Below are positions 32,486 through 45,758 of a DNA stretch of 64,000 bases, piece by piece. The first letter of the stretch is position 1, and every line of letters starts with the position of its first letter. Origin of the DNA: Pocillopora verrucosa (lineage: Eukaryota; Cnidaria; Anthozoa; Scleractinia; Pocilloporidae); assembly GCF_036669915.1 (NCBI RefSeq), contig NC_089318.1, positions 7,037,349 through 7,101,348 on the forward strand. The letters are read 5' to 3'. The notes beneath the pieces are model-generated. The model had not been told where the DNA came from. It did no database searches and was given only the letters and a program-made list of their open reading frames with translations. A program made the translations under genes and the position numbers.

Positions 32486-35400
32486 ATGGATCCACCTTTT
32501 GATTGTAATAGACACGTACCTCCACTGAGATCTTTTTGGGTTTGGTTCTGTTTTGTCTTGTTAGGTAAGCATTTGTGCCTAAATTATAGCATTTTTGCAA
32601 GCTATCTTACTCGCATAAGGTATTTTTAGGTCAAACGTTGTGTTCTGTCCCCGTTATTGTGACATGTCTTTGGTCAAAACCGAGGTAAATTTAATAGGAA
32701 AGCACTTTGAAGTTTCTATTTGTGTGTATTTGAGATGGAAGCGAGTTCGATTATAGAATCTAGAGTTGTTGTCTGTGACCAATTCGTAATTGAAAGAAAA
32801 AGCAAATGTGCGCTCGCATAATCGGCGGCGTTTGCTTTGTTGTCTGTAATCTTCTCGCTTGTTCCCTTTACTGATTGAAGAAGCTTATTAGAAGCGCTCG
32901 GAGGGATCCATGATTCTTTCAGCAGTATGGCTGTTGTCAATTGTAGATGATCGAACGCTTCGCGGTGGGGAATTAATTTACTCCCGATGGAGGAGATAGA
33001 GAAATGTTTTTCGCGTCTTTCTAACGCGTGCTTTTCACTCGTTTTTCTTCAGGATCGCATCTCCCACTATCGCTGTCAGCAAATCTACAATGGCAAACTC
33101 AACCATTGTCACAAACTGTGGAGGAAGGCAACACTACTACATTTTCTTGTTCGGCGCAATACATCAAAAAGATACAGGAGTACGACTGGGAATTTAATAA
33201 TCAATCCTTACCAGGAGACAGTCGTTTTGTTAAAAAGGACGATGGTAAAATGTTAGAAATATCTAACGTTAAGTTTGAGGATCGAGGAAACTATAGATGT
33301 GTGGCCAAAAGGAAAGGGAAAACTCTGGGCACGAGTCAGAACGCGGCCTTAAATGTAAAAGGTAAGGAATTAGTACCAAGGTTTGCTTGCATGAAATTTA
33401 GGGCGTACGTCTTTCCGGTGGAGTTGGTTCCTCGGTATATCTCAAGATTTCTGGCGACTTGTTTTCTCTTTCTCGTGGGGGGGCATTAAATAGATTATTG
33501 TACATTGGGTTGCATGCATGGTGAAACGGTAAATTGATCGATAAGGGCGATTTATTGTTGGTCAGTGTCTTGCAAAAGTATTATGGAGTGTTAATTTCCT
33601 TCAGTCGTATTCTTCCCATTGCGTCAGGAAAAAAATCAAATAATCTGTTTTTGTTTTTTTGCTAGGTAGAAATCAATAAGTCGCACTTAAATCTTCGATT
33701 TAGTTCAAGTCATTATGCGGTCGAATCTTGAATGCTATTGTTTCGATTTTACGTAGCTCAACATATATGGCGCTCGCGGTATGTTATAGAGTTTCCTAAT
33801 GTTTGTGCGACACACTTGATTCAAGTTCAAGTTTGTTTAATCTAGTTCCCAATTCAGATCATTTGAGCTGTAGCTGTGGGTTTCTCGAACACAAGTGTTC
33901 GAATCTGATGGAAATTTCCACGCGGTCATAACATTTTGAATAAGCGACATATTTTGTGGTAATTTCAAACTTCCCATCTGGATCAATTTTCTGTTCAACC
34001 GCGCCGAGGAAATTTGTTTGGTATGAAGTTGTTTGTGAATGGATCCAACCTCGTGCAAATATACGATTACATGGTTACAATCGAATGCTCTCCTAATTCA
34101 GAGATGATGAAACGCCACATGTTGTGCTCAAAATAGATAAGATACAGACATTTAAGTGTTCTACTCAAATCACTAGTGCATTACAATGGTTTTGAATTGG
34201 TTCTTCGGTTAGAGACGTCAAGTTTACTGGCGGATGTGTTTATTTGAGTGTATTATCAAGACGAATATCATTTTTTGTCGCCCTTTCGAAGTCACAGACG
34301 CTGGATACAGCTTTTAATTATTGATAACGTGCTGACGATTTTTTTTTTGCAATACAGCTGTGAAAGAACTCTATTGTCAAACAGCTGTTATGTCGTGGGG
34401 TAAATTGCCAACATATAAGTCATAATATGATTTTCGGAGATTACATAAAAAACTTCACAAATCTTGAGGAAGTCTTTTGCGTTGTGATAAATCTCAATAC
34501 CGCCGAAGAGAGAGAGAAGATTTATTTTATTATGAATTGAAGCAATTTTTTTCCATGAATGCGAATGGAAATTTGCGTATTTTAAGATGAACTGACTAAA
34601 TGTCGAGACAAATTATAGTTTAATAAATTCATCACTCGAACATGCAGACGTAATTAGTTCTATGTGGATTTAGTGTTCTGTTGTTGCAACAATGTAGTTA
34701 ATTCATTTCTAACTTTTTGTAGAAGTTTTGAACTTACGAAACGACACAAGTTACAACAAATAAATACCTCACAGATACCATGGATACTGCTCTGAGAAAC
34801 TTGCATATCATTTCTCTTTTTGCCTTGAGGGCATACAAGAAAACAATGGAACTTAAAAGAGCATGGTTTTTTTGGGACTGTGGTTGCTACAAAAATAAAA
34901 CTCACCATATAAATTCTTTTTACCTGTAGTTTTGAAAGAGGCTAGAGGAATGTCTGTCCATTTTTCACAGAATTTACTTTTCCAAGGAGGAAAATGAATA
35001 ATTTTCAGGCTATTTTTGAGTCTTTTGAACTTAAGCCTTGAGGCTAGTGGCAATCTAGTCAATGGGATGAAAGGTTTCAGTTCTTTTTTTATTATTATCT
35101 TTCTGGAAGGGAGTAGGCTTATAAATGTATCACTGAATTTCAAGTATCTCAAAATCTGTCGCATTCTGTAATCTGGGTGGTTTAAGATTTGCCCCACCCA
35201 GGAAATATTAAATACTTAACTATGAAACAATAATAACATGATCTCAGATATGGTGCATTTTCAAGTCTGCTTGATGAAATAAACCTAGCAGTCATCCTTT
35301 GAGGGATTTTAGAGAAAGACATAAATTCTTGGTGTCTTCTTCATAAAAAAAACATGCAATTCTGCTAGTATTAAAATATTAAAGGCAGGCACCTTAATCA

Positions 35401-38400
35401 GTTCATGTTATACTTACATGGATGTTCTTAGAGAGAGAGAATAATTATGAGGCTAGGAGGTAATGTTCTCATGAAGTAAAATAAAGTTTTGTCCATGTTT
35501 TATCGGCAAATTTTAAAGGCGTCCCTACAAATACCATCTAGCAGATGAGGACTTGATCATATATTAATTGATGCAGGGACTAATTGGTCACAGACATTTT
35601 TGTAAGGACTCTGAAGTGTTGATTTTATCTAAAAGTGCAAGTATGTAATTTGACATTTTTTCATGAATTTTTGTCAGAGAACCTATATTAACTAGCACAT
35701 CAGACAGCCATATTTTAATAATAGATACTGGGCATGCCGTTGGAGCTTAATTCCCTTTCAAAGGTTAATGGAAAAATGAGCTTAAACTTAGCCTCAGAAG
35801 CAGCTTAAAGGCAGATGCTGTCATTAAAACAAAAGAAGGATCCTATATGAAATTACTTTGTCCAGTTGAGATTGAAATGGCATTTTCAATAACCATATTA
35901 ACTGTAACCCTTTTTTTTTTTTTGCCAAAATAAACCCTCATTTTGAGTTCTTGCGTATTGTTTGTTTGTTGCACTGAGAAAGTGATTTGCTTTGACATGT
36001 GCCACATGAGAATGTCATTACTGTTGCATGGCTTTTAAAGTGATGTCAATTAATCGCTTTAATCTTGTATCTGCATCCTTGAGGAAAATAACAAACGGTG
36101 TTTGATGTCAAATCTTTTCTTCTTTGCAGGAATTTGCTCTGCAATTCAATTAAGCATAAAGCCCACTGGCAAAATATTCTTAACAAAGACTGATTTACAG
36201 CTAAGATGTAAGTGTTACATTTATCCTTTGGGAACATATGTTTGGACAAAAGATGGGAAAGAGGTTGCCACAGATGCACGAGTTACTATCAGTCGCAACA
36301 AACTGTATATTAACAATGCAACTGTAGGAGACAGTGGTGAATACTCTTGTTCAGCAACCACCCAGGATGGGTCAGATACCAGACGTGCAACATCTCCATT
36401 GTCAGTTACTGTAGTTGGTGAGTATTTGGTATACAATCTCTGAGCTGATACTGTATTTATTTATTATATATTGTAAATTTAGACAAGCTGGCCCAGTTCA
36501 GCTTTAAAGCTGGTTGAAGTAGGGGTCTGTGTAAACAATAACAAGGCCAGACCATAATGCGTGGGACTGTGTTCCTTACTCTTTGCAAGAGGTGTATGAG
36601 TGTTTTTTATGTCTCCTGCTAACAAGTTCAAAGAAGATGCAGGAGACTAGCTTACGGTTTATCATCCTTATCCGAGAAAACTAGGGCATCTCACCATTTG
36701 CAGATGTCATAGCAAAGGCAGCACTGTCTCCTCAGTTGTTTGAAGACCCTACGTGTTGGTCCAGTCTGAGGCTTGAACCCTTGACCCCATGACCCCTTGA
36801 ACCCATGACCCCTTGACCTCATAACCTCATGACCTCCTACACAGCAGTTTAGCACTCTACTCGATAAGCTAATCAAGGGCTGTTACATTTCTCTTCCTTT
36901 AGAAGTTAACATATCAGACATAGTTTGATGCTACACTGGTTTGCAGATTTAGACCCTATGAATAGACCCATAGGGTCTATGAATTGTAACTTCTTCGGTT
37001 ACATTCATTAAATCTGCAAACCAGTGTAGCATCAAACGATGTCTGATTGTCCACCTGGTTGCCGTGTGAACTTTAATATAAGTTAACATATGTTTCTAAG
37101 ATGCAGATTATTTTATGTTTGGGGTTATTTTATTGCTCTTTTTGACAAATCACTTTAATTCTCATCATGCAGTTCTACATTAGGAGCTTAAATGCATACT
37201 TCTGAACAAATTTTTAGGGAAGCTGGGAGTTGTTTGCCGTGTACAGCTGCATTAGCAACATTTGCAAGGCTAACAATGGTATTTTATCTTGTTGGTAAAT
37301 TTACTATCTGACATGAGTGTCTGGATGGTTGGTCTTGTAAGCTGTATATATAGATCTGGGTTGGCTTATTGCGTCATTAGATATGCATCATATTGTGTTT
37401 CAGATATATGTTAGATGTTAAATACTTAATTCTCGAGGAACTTATCATATAATTTCTCTTATTCAATAGATGGACAACATCCTCAATTTCAAATTCCTCC
37501 TCCAAAGGAGAGAACAGTTTTACCGGGTAGTGAAGTAGTCCTCCCTTGTAAAGCTATTGGCAGCCCAACTCCTAAAATTAAGTGGTATGCAGGGAGTAAT
37601 CGTAGCCCATTGCAAAGCTCTTCTAAGTACAGAATTCATGATAATGGGACACTGGTGATCACAAATGTTGACAAGCAAGATGAAGAAAAATACAAGTGTA
37701 CGGCAACAAACTTGGTTGGGCAAATGACCACAGAAAGTGTTTTGAGACTTGCTTGTAAGTCAATGGCATATTATTTATATAAAAGCTTGTAAGTCAATGG
37801 CATATCTATTTATTGGCATGGTTTATTCATACTTAAAAAAGAGACTAGTGTAAAGAATGTTCGAGGTTACTCCCAAGAAATCTCTCTTTCTTAGATTTCT
37901 GCTTAAAACTCTTTAAACTGCTCTAAATTGGCAAGGAGATGGTATAATTGTCATCACAGGGAAGTGACCATCTTGATTTTTTGTGCGTTTATGTAATCAA
38001 ATATGCTTGATTCCTGCTCTTTGGAGCTGTATGCATGAAAACCCAACCCAGGACAAAATAATTTTTTAAAAAAAATCAACTTTTGATATCAGGTAGAATT
38101 GTTATTCCATCCCAGTGTTAGGTTATTTGTGTTTCCAAAAAATTGTTTTTACAAAATTCCTGATCACTTTTTGCTCCAAACATTCCTTCATGATCCTTAG
38201 GGGTTTAGGTACTGTTTCTTTAGTTTCTAATAATATACATGAAAAAATTACTCAGTTTTGATTGGTTAAGATAAGATCAGTGCAGAAGAGAGTTAATTCA
38301 GTGCAAAGAAAGTAACAAATCAGACATTCTGGTTGGTCAATAATCAAAGAAACTCGTGGATAACCAATCAAATGTGAGCCTTGGATGTCACAACAAAATT

Positions 38401-41400
38401 TAAAAATTTGTGAGGGAAACAATGGCCGGTGTTTTAGGTAGGTTTTCTTTTGCCACTGCAACTGAAAACGGCTCAAACAATGAAAATACTGTAAAAAACA
38501 CCGCTTTTTGGTTGTTGGTTTGGAAAAAAGTGGTGTTTAGAGAATGGAATTGCCAAGGAAATCGAAAATTACGAACCAACCCAGCTTAACACTTTGCTCA
38601 AGCAATCCAATGCCAAATTAAAAACAAGCATGGTTAAACCTCAGAAACAACAATTCCATTTCATCAAAAGTGATTCAGACATAAACTGAACAATTCCTTG
38701 AACTGTTTAGCCGGACTTTGAACTTTTTTGCGGCCTAAAGATGTGAACATATCATTGCATATTATTGTTTTGATCATGTGTGGTTGTTTTGACCGAATGC
38801 ATGGTTTGAATAAATTATTTTTGCACTTAATGTATGTGCTTTGGTTATGCTTAATTATGATAAGCCATCTTGTATTTTTTCATGTTTATTATTAACACAT
38901 AATCACATGATTTTTCTCGTGAAATTTGGAATAAATAAGCACTTAGTAATTTTTTCAAAGACCACAAATTGCACTTGCCCTATGGGCTCTTACAATTTTG
39001 TTAGTCTTTAAAAAAATTAACTTGTGCTTATTTATTCCAAATTGCACTCAAAATCATGTGATTACCCATACAAACCAGTTTATTTTTTATTAATGTTTTT
39101 GTTGTAGTAAAAGAAAGAAATTTTTTTTTCTCTGCAGACTTGAATAATGTTACCCTGGACAAAACCAAAGTATATGTCTTATTCAATGACCCACTAGAAA
39201 TAACGTGTGACCCACCTGAAGCAAGGCCAGCCGCATCAGTAACATGGCTCAAGGCAGCTGGAGAGACCCTGCCTAAAAGATTTGATATAAAAGGTTGTTG
39301 TACTCTTCGGAACAATAGAACAAAGCTTAATGATGCTGGAAGTTACACTTGCACAGCAAAAAACATGGTTGGAAACAAATCAGAGACTGTTGAAATTACA
39401 GTTGTTGGTGAGTATTTATTGGCACTTGCTGTGATGCGGTACATGTTCACAATGTGTGGTTATCCTCTATGTACAATTGTTTGTTTGAAGTGAAACCTTG
39501 ACTATGGATTGTTTGTTGGTAGACTTTTTTCTTAGTTCTTCCTTGTTACTAGATAAAACTCTGATGGTAGAAATGGGACAAGCTACGGTACCACGAGGCA
39601 AAGGGTTGCAGAATTAGAGATATATAACTGATCCTCTGTTGCTCTTTAACCCTTAAGGGGTGGGCGCTTGTGTCGAGCTGGGCACTTATTAACTTAGGGT
39701 AATTAAATAAATATGGTAATTCCTGGGTAGTTCCTTGGCATTTTGTCATATTAAAAGGTGGAAGGTGTAGTTTGTAATTGAAACCTGATAAGTTATATTG
39801 TTTTGTATTTAGAGCAACCAAAGATTGCTTCGAAACCCAAAAACGTATCTATTAAGGAAGATGGAAAAGCTATTCTTGACTGCAATGCTAAAACCAGACC
39901 AACCCCCAACATATCCTGGTACAAAGATGGCAAATCTCTCAAGGTTGACAAGAAGCGGATATTTAAATATCTAAATGGAACACTAGTCATAAACAAAGTT
40001 ATCCCAGAAGATTCAGGAAAATACCAATGTTCAGCGGATGTAGCATCTTGGTCAGACAGTGCAGAGGCTTCTGTTGATGTATATGGTAAGTAAGGTCATG
40101 TTTTGACTGATGATTAGATGGTCATTTACATATCATTCACATATACATGTAACTTATCAGCCACTAGATGAATGAACAACAAGACAAAATGGATAGAAAC
40201 AGGGTAGATGCTAATTTGGTAATTTTTCTTCTTTTCAGCAAAAGTAAAGCTGCGAGGTATCCATACCAACCAAGTGAATGCCAACCTACACAAACTTCAA
40301 AAGATCCGATGTGACTTTGATGGACACCAACCCATTAGAGTTACCTGGAGGAAAGAAGGAGGTGTAAATATTGATCCAAAACGAGTTAGACAAGAAGATA
40401 GTATGCTGATTTTTGAAAAAATTGAGAAAGCAGATGAGGGCCATTACTGGTGTAAGGGTGAAAATTCCTTCAGCAGTGCAGAGAGCTATGTTAACATTTC
40501 TGTTTATGGTAAGATCATAATCAAATTATTATGGGCAAGTGGAATTAAAATTTTAACAATTTTACTGAAGTGATAGTGCATTCACTGTTATACACATCCT
40601 TGTTATTTTTGTCACGGCTGAAATATAGTGATTTTCCAACAGTGTATCCCACGTTTGTCCTGCGGCCGAAGAACACGACGGCTTATGTAGACGATCATTT
40701 GTGGCTCCATTGTAACGCATCAGGTGATCCTAAACCCAAGATCAGTTGGAGCAAAGAAGCACAAGGAGGGGACAAGCTGGATAGAGAGCGTTTCATTCTG
40801 TTCCCTAATGGAACTCTTCACATCAAGAAGGTGCAATTCGCTGATGAGGGCAGGTACTATTGCATCGCCGCAAACCATGCTGAAATGAAACAGAGCAAAT
40901 TCAGTCTTAAAGTACAAGGTAAGTTCACTTCTGTTGTATGTCACAGCGTTTTATTTTCTTTTGCTAACCTGACACCTCAAGCTTTGTCCTCTTTCCTCTG
41001 TAGGCTTTTTTTTTGGAGGGGAGGAGGGGGTTGGGATTGTTAAAGTGGCTGGTGATATTAATCTTTGCTCAGCTTGGTCGTTTTTAAAACTTTGGTTTTT
41101 GTTTTATTACATTCAGTTGAAAGCTGTTCTAATAAAAGTCACTAATCCGTGATTTTTTTTATCATTACATTGGACAGCTCATCCCATCGGCGAAGTTAGC
41201 AAATCGACAGCCTCAATGGCTCGCACAATAGGAATTGCAGTCGGGTGTGCTGCAGCTTACATTGTTCTGGTGGTGGGTTTGATGATCTATTGTAAAGGGC
41301 GGCGGGCCAGGCAGAACAGGAAAGAAGAGGTCTTACCTCCAGAATGTGAAAACTGTAAGTGTCGTAGGTTCTTGAATCGACAACAGAAGCATTCTGGCTT

Positions 41401-44400
41401 CATCTATTTGACGAAGCTTTTATGATAACAAAATGAGCCTGCTAAAGACATCCAGTTTGTTGCTAGGGTGATAAAATTAACCGGTTTTAGCCAGAGCACG
41501 TTGATCAGAAAGACCCTTCACGTTGGTGCCTGACTTTCTGTGATGGAGTAACATAGAATGAAAACACTGTTTTGTGCAGTTAACTTAGTGTTCTTGAATA
41601 ATTTTGAAGTCGCTTTATGTTTGCTTTCAATTGAACTTTTACAACCTGACCTGTTTTCTTTGTTACTTTTGGTCTCAAAAGCCACCTAATCCATTGCTGC
41701 CAGAGTTTATGCGGGTATCTTTGACATGAAGCGACTCTAGTATTGTTTCTCCTTCTGGACGGGTTGTAAATATCCTGGTTAAGACTCTAACTTAGATCTC
41801 TCTCTAAGGATTCTAGCGCGGTATTCATAAGGCCCCACACTCGCACAACTTTGACCTCTTTTGAATTATCAACAGTGAACGTCAATGGTGACGTCGAACA
41901 TAAAGACGGAGAGGGTAACGACATGACAATGAACCCCATTTACAGATCACACCCTGGCTACGACAAAATGGAGTTTCCTCGACACGATCTGGAGGCCATC
42001 AGGAGCCTGGGTAACGGTGCTTATGGAAGAGCATTCTTGGCGCGAGCTAGCGGAATCCGCGACGGTGAGAAGGAAACCATGGTGGTGGTGAAGGCATTGG
42101 TGAGTAATGATGACCAAGTGCGCGAGGATTTTAACAAGGAAATGGAAGCGCTCTGTGGTCTGCAGCACGATAATGTAGTCACTCTGCTCGGTGTCTGTAA
42201 GGACGAAGAACCATTTTACATGATCTTCGAATCGTTAGAAAAGGTACGTCTTAACTTAAGGTTTTTAGAGTTTTTGATGTGAGTATACAGTCAAATCACC
42301 ACAATTATTAAACCCTGTAACTCTCAGGATCTGATTGTATATTCTCCATTTAGATGCCGCATATTTCGCCTTGTAAATTAGTTTTCTGAATTTGGTATTT
42401 GATTAAGATGACAACGTCTAATTAATAAGTTTAAGTATTCTCATTTCCTGTTTGCTGGATATTGTATGGATATTATAAGGAGAAGTTACATGTTTATCAC
42501 AACCCGGAGTTAAAGAGTCAATGCTACAGATGTAATAGGTGATTTCTCATAACAGTGTGAATACATTTTCGAGCAAACAAAAAATGGAAATGAAAGAAAA
42601 AATTCTTTATTTAAATGATTATCTTGAACTAAAATTACTACTAGCGTGCGGGAAGTTGCGGTTGAACGGACGGTTAAACAAACTCTCTAAGAGTTAAGCT
42701 ATTACAATAGTTCCCTAGAGATCAGAGCACTGTTTGTCCAAAATACAAGTCAACGTCTGAAATAGAAGTGGTCTTATACGAAGCGAGAGGAGGCGGGAAG
42801 GAATGGGAATCATTCAGAAAGTTGGATTGTTGATGACGGAAGAGATACGTGCTTATTGGCTTATTTTCAGTTGACAAAAAAAAAAAAAGTGTCAATGATG
42901 TTTAATCAGATTGCCAACGGGAAGGGCAAGATTGCTATTGCTGTTGCGCTGTATCTATAAGCCGTGTTTTTGATGTCGCAATCAGTTTGGAGATGATAGG
43001 AATCTCGGATTAACTGTTAAACAAAGAGGTGGTTAAGATTAGAAAGGTATAATTTCAACTTAACCGCAAGAGATAAATGGATCAAAGGCGGTGAACGGTG
43101 ATAGATAACATGAGACTCAATTTCTAATGGTTAACCAAAAAACCCTGGCCGTAATATTCTCACCAATTTTTGGCCAATGTAAAATATTAGAAATGATCGT
43201 GAAATACGATCATACGATCATGAAATGATCGTGAAATACGATCATACGATTCAAATCTAAGAAAGTTGTTAATTTTTCTACCTCAATGTTAATCCTATAA
43301 TATTTTGCAAGTGGCGCTGCGTCGTTGGGTTATGGAAAGACAGTTTGGTTTTATCAACTTATTGATAAGCGTAAATTGGCCATCAGAAAGAGTTTCATTT
43401 TCACCTCATTTTAAGATAGCATTTCGAGCGTTATCCCTTAGTCGTAGCGAATGACAAAGTCTCAACACTCGAAACGTCAGTTGTAGGCGGAATTGACATG
43501 CGCTCTCTTTGTTATCGCTGATAGAACGCTAAATACTTTGTTTCTTAACAAAAGGAAAAGAAAAGCCGAACAGAAATGTTACTCCTAACTGTTTAAGCTG
43601 GGGGTAAATCGATTCCCCTGCTTTTTATGCAAAAAAAAGAAACTCGAATCCGATGAACTAAGATCACTATCTTAAATAACTTGCCATGCCATTTAAGTCT
43701 AACCGCAGTGACTGCGGTTAGACTTTAATTTCCGGGCATGATAGAGGCTTAGAAATTAGCATTAAGGATTTGTTAGCAATGACCGACTGTAATGAATGAC
43801 GCCGCTGATTTCATATTTGAAAATCCATCGAAGAAAATTTACATCAGGTCACAAAAGCAGGTTAATTTTTTTTACGATTGCATTGTTTACTTGTCACCTC
43901 ATTTTAAATTTGTGGATTAATGGATTTTTTCGGCCAAGTTTCCATGTGGTCTAATCTGGACACCCTACTTCAAGTAATGGAATTCTGTTTGAGTAGAGTT
44001 CCAAAGTGAGTCCTTTCCGAAGAAGGGTAACACAAATCTTGTCGAGTTATCATAAACTTGCAGCTTAGTGACAACTCTTTCCTGCCGGTGGTGATTTTCT
44101 CGCAAATTAACAGGATATTGCAGACCCAGAAGGGGGCAATTATCATAAAACATATATTTAGGTAGGGGTTTAACTTGGGTGTGCCGTGAACTAATCGGCT
44201 TTCTGGTGTTAAATCGCCCTCATGTTGGATGTCCGCGATCTGTCAGAAGGCCTCCTAAGTTTGTTTGAGTCGAAGGTCACGAAAAAAAACGAAGGAAAAG
44301 AAATCATTTTTTTCCAAGTATTGTAATTGACTAACGAGATAAAAAGTGTGCGTTGGTGTTTCTGAGCAAATTAGACACGGATTAACTGGAAAGACAATTG

Positions 44401-45758
44401 GATGCTTCTTTCATGTCGCAATAAATTGTCGCACTGTTAAATAGTTTATTTGCAAGAAACTTTAAAAGCGTTTGTTTACTCCACTTTTTGCTTTGATAGT
44501 TCCTAAACCTTTTAAACGATTCCTTATAAACAAAATTTGTTATTGGGATAACATTGCAAATGTTAAAGAGCGAAAGAGAGGTCTTAATTGATTTATTTGT
44601 ATTTAAGTTTGAAAATAACTTGCGCGGGATTTAAAACCGTTTAATCAATCTTTAATCCTTATCTTTCTCCTTTGGCGCTTTTACTTCATTGAATGACCGA
44701 GACAAAATTCCTCCTTACATTAAAATATTGAGCTGACAGGTGGTGTGAATGAAGAAAAATGTTAATTTGGGGATTGTTAGTTAACACAATACCAAATTCT
44801 CAGAAGTAACTTCATAAGAATTTTTTTAACAGACTTTAAAGAGAACTACTAATGAGACCTTTGAAGTGAATTGGTGAATGATGGGACTATAACCTACTGA
44901 TTAACATTTGAGGCTTGGTTTTTGTCGCAACAAGCTAAATTGTGGTTTGTTTTTGTAACTTGTGTTGTGATTAGTTGGCGTGCGGAACCCACGTAAACTC
45001 TTCACGTTTTTCAAGCGAGCAGGAGCACGTGCTTGACCTGCCATTCTTGCTTGCCTCGTGCCTCCGTGCGCTCGCCTGTTCTGTAGGCTTGTTATATTAT
45101 GCGTTAATTGTTTAATGGTTCGCCGAATATCCAATCATATTATTAGAGAATGGTGGGGAAATTATAGTTTATGGAATTTTTCTCCCTCTTCTTTTTTTAG
45201 GGCGACTTAAAGCAGTACCTTCTGTCTTGCTATGATAACGGCCGAAGTACGTTGAATTCAAATCAGAAACTCGCCATTTGTGGACAACTGGCGACGGGAA
45301 TGAACTATCTAAGCTCGCAACACTTCGTCCACAAGGATCTTGCTGCAAGGAATTGTATGGTTGGTCGAGATATGCAGATCAAGATAGGCTTTTTGAGTTT
45401 CAGTTACGATCTCTACAACAAGGAGTATTACCGCTTCAACAACGTACAGATACCGTTAAGATGGATGCCTCCAGAGGCCATTTTCGACGATGATTTCTCC
45501 GAGAAGAGCGACGTTTGGTCGTTTGGAGTGTTGGTTTGGGAGATTTACACTCTTGGTCAGCTGCCGTATCACGATCGGTCGAACGAGGAGGTCCTGAAAT
45601 GCGTTAAGGATGATCTGCGTCTGCCAAAGCCTGATAATTGCCCGGATACGGTTCTCGAGGTTCTGGAGAAATGTTGGGAAGGGAATCCGCTGGCTCGCCC
45701 GTCCTTTGCGGAGCTTATGGATGACGTAGCGGGGATTAGCGTGGATAGTCACGTTTGA
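32486..45758 (+). CDS. PTK7: PTK7-B: full-length PTK7/CCK4-type receptor pseudokinase
   Basis: Coding exons: 32486-32564, 33053-33361, 36130-36417, 37470-37754, 39138-39407, 39813-40085, 40239-40508, 40643-40918, 41178-41354, 41876-42243 and 45201-45758. All join in phase to about 1050 residues, close to human PTK7. Order: signal peptide (1-27), seven one-exon Ig domains (28-683), membrane helix (about 700-722), basic stop-transfer CKGRRARQNRK, kinase fold (about 775-1040). The glycine loop GNGAYG (788-793), beta-3 Lys (VVVK, 815) and HKDLAARN (909-) are kept. The DFG triad is FLS (about 929-931), so phosphate transfer is unlikely, as in the PTK7 family, where this triad is also lost. The C-terminus ends SVDSHV. 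Family knowledge: PTK7 acts at the cell surface in Wnt and planar-polarity signalling. I chose the start because it gives a signal sequence conserved in both copies. Confidence 0.93.
36730..36880. repeat. Degenerate GACC-rich repeat in intron 3 of both PTK7 copies
   Basis: Short direct repeats of the type CTTGACCCCATGACC / CCTCATGACCTCC. On the minus strand it has a weak tRNA-like A-box and B-box arrangement. The counterpart in copy A is at 16240-16345, missing part of the repeat. Probably an old SINE remnant. Confidence 0.4.
36915..37091. mobile_element. MITE-like 177-bp insertion in PTK7-B intron 3, absent from PTK7-A
   Basis: Flanked by AAGTTAACATAT on both sides (36903-36914 and 37080-37091). 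PTK7-A has a single AAGTTAATATAT-like site at about 16365. The insert holds a 36-bp inverted pair (GTTTGATGCTACACTGG on the left, its complement near 37020-37040) and a smaller nested hairpin around GACCCTATG. It postdates the gene duplication. Confidence 0.85.
41195..41239 (+). repeat. Single-copy counterpart of the 45-bp unit
   Basis: One VSKSTASMARTIGIA unit at the juncture of stalk and membrane helix. It marks the ancestral state for the four-fold expansion at 20452-20631. Confidence 0.9.
41876..42243 (+). CDS. PTK7: PTK7-B exon 10: juxtamembrane segment and kinase N-lobe
   Basis: Enters in phase 1 after TATCAACAG and leaves in phase 0 at GAAAAG|GTACGT. It encodes an acidic juxtamembrane stretch, then LGNGAYGRAFLARA (glycine loop), MVVVKAL (beta-3 Lys) and FNKEMEAL (the alpha-C Glu is retained). 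The nucleotide-binding residues of the N-lobe are thus better preserved than in vertebrate PTK7, whose glycine loop is degraded (family knowledge). Confidence 0.9.
43190..43253. repeat. 32-bp tandem duplication
   Basis: GAAATGATCGTGAAATACG... starts at 43190 and again at 43222. The two units differ only at the end. Confidence 0.85.
43695..43725. repeat. Perfect 14-bp hairpin
   Basis: AAGTCTAACCGCAG, loop TGA, then CTGCGGTTAGACTT. It lies inside intron 10. No known function. Confidence 0.8.
45201..45758 (+). CDS. PTK7: PTK7-B exon 11: kinase C-lobe with FLS in place of DFG
   Basis: The acceptor CTTTTTTTAG leads into GDLKQYLL. It contains FVHKDLAARNC (catalytic-loop Asp and Asn kept), KIGFLSFSYD where active kinases have DFG, PLRWMPPEAI (P+1 region), KSDVWSFGVLVWEIYT and RPSFAELM. 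It ends SVDSHV, resembling the extreme C-terminus of PTK7 proteins. The single exon covers the whole C-lobe. Confidence 0.93.
   Translation, partial: GDLKQYLLSCYDNGRSTLNSNQKLAICGQLATGMNYLSSQHFVHKDLAARNCMVGRDMQIKIGFLSFSYDLYNKEYYRFNNVQIPLRWMPPEAIFDDDFSEKSDVWSFGVLVWEIYTLGQLPYHDRSNEEVLKCVKDDLRLPKPDNCPDTVLEVLEKCWEGNPLARPSFAELMDDVAGISVDSHV

Larger units (their letters stand above)
32383..41273 (+). repeat. Downstream copy of the segmental duplication (PTK7-B unit)
   Basis: Partner of 7008-20668. It is shorter because it lacks the large intron-2 insertions of copy A. It has its own insertions: about 390 bp at 33995-34392, 177 bp at 36915-37091, and about 60 bp near 39640-39700. It continues into the complete transmembrane exon and the kinase exons, so it represents the ancestral gene. 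Confidence 0.93.
42244..45200 (+). other. PTK7-B intron 10 (3.0 kb) with several repeats
   Basis: Holds a 32-bp direct repeat (43190-43253), a degenerate relative of the 23300 palindrome (about 43380-43500), a perfect 14-bp hairpin (43695-43725), and a diverged MITE of the family also seen at 58715-58925 (about 44695-44880). No gene seen on either strand. Confidence 0.7.
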
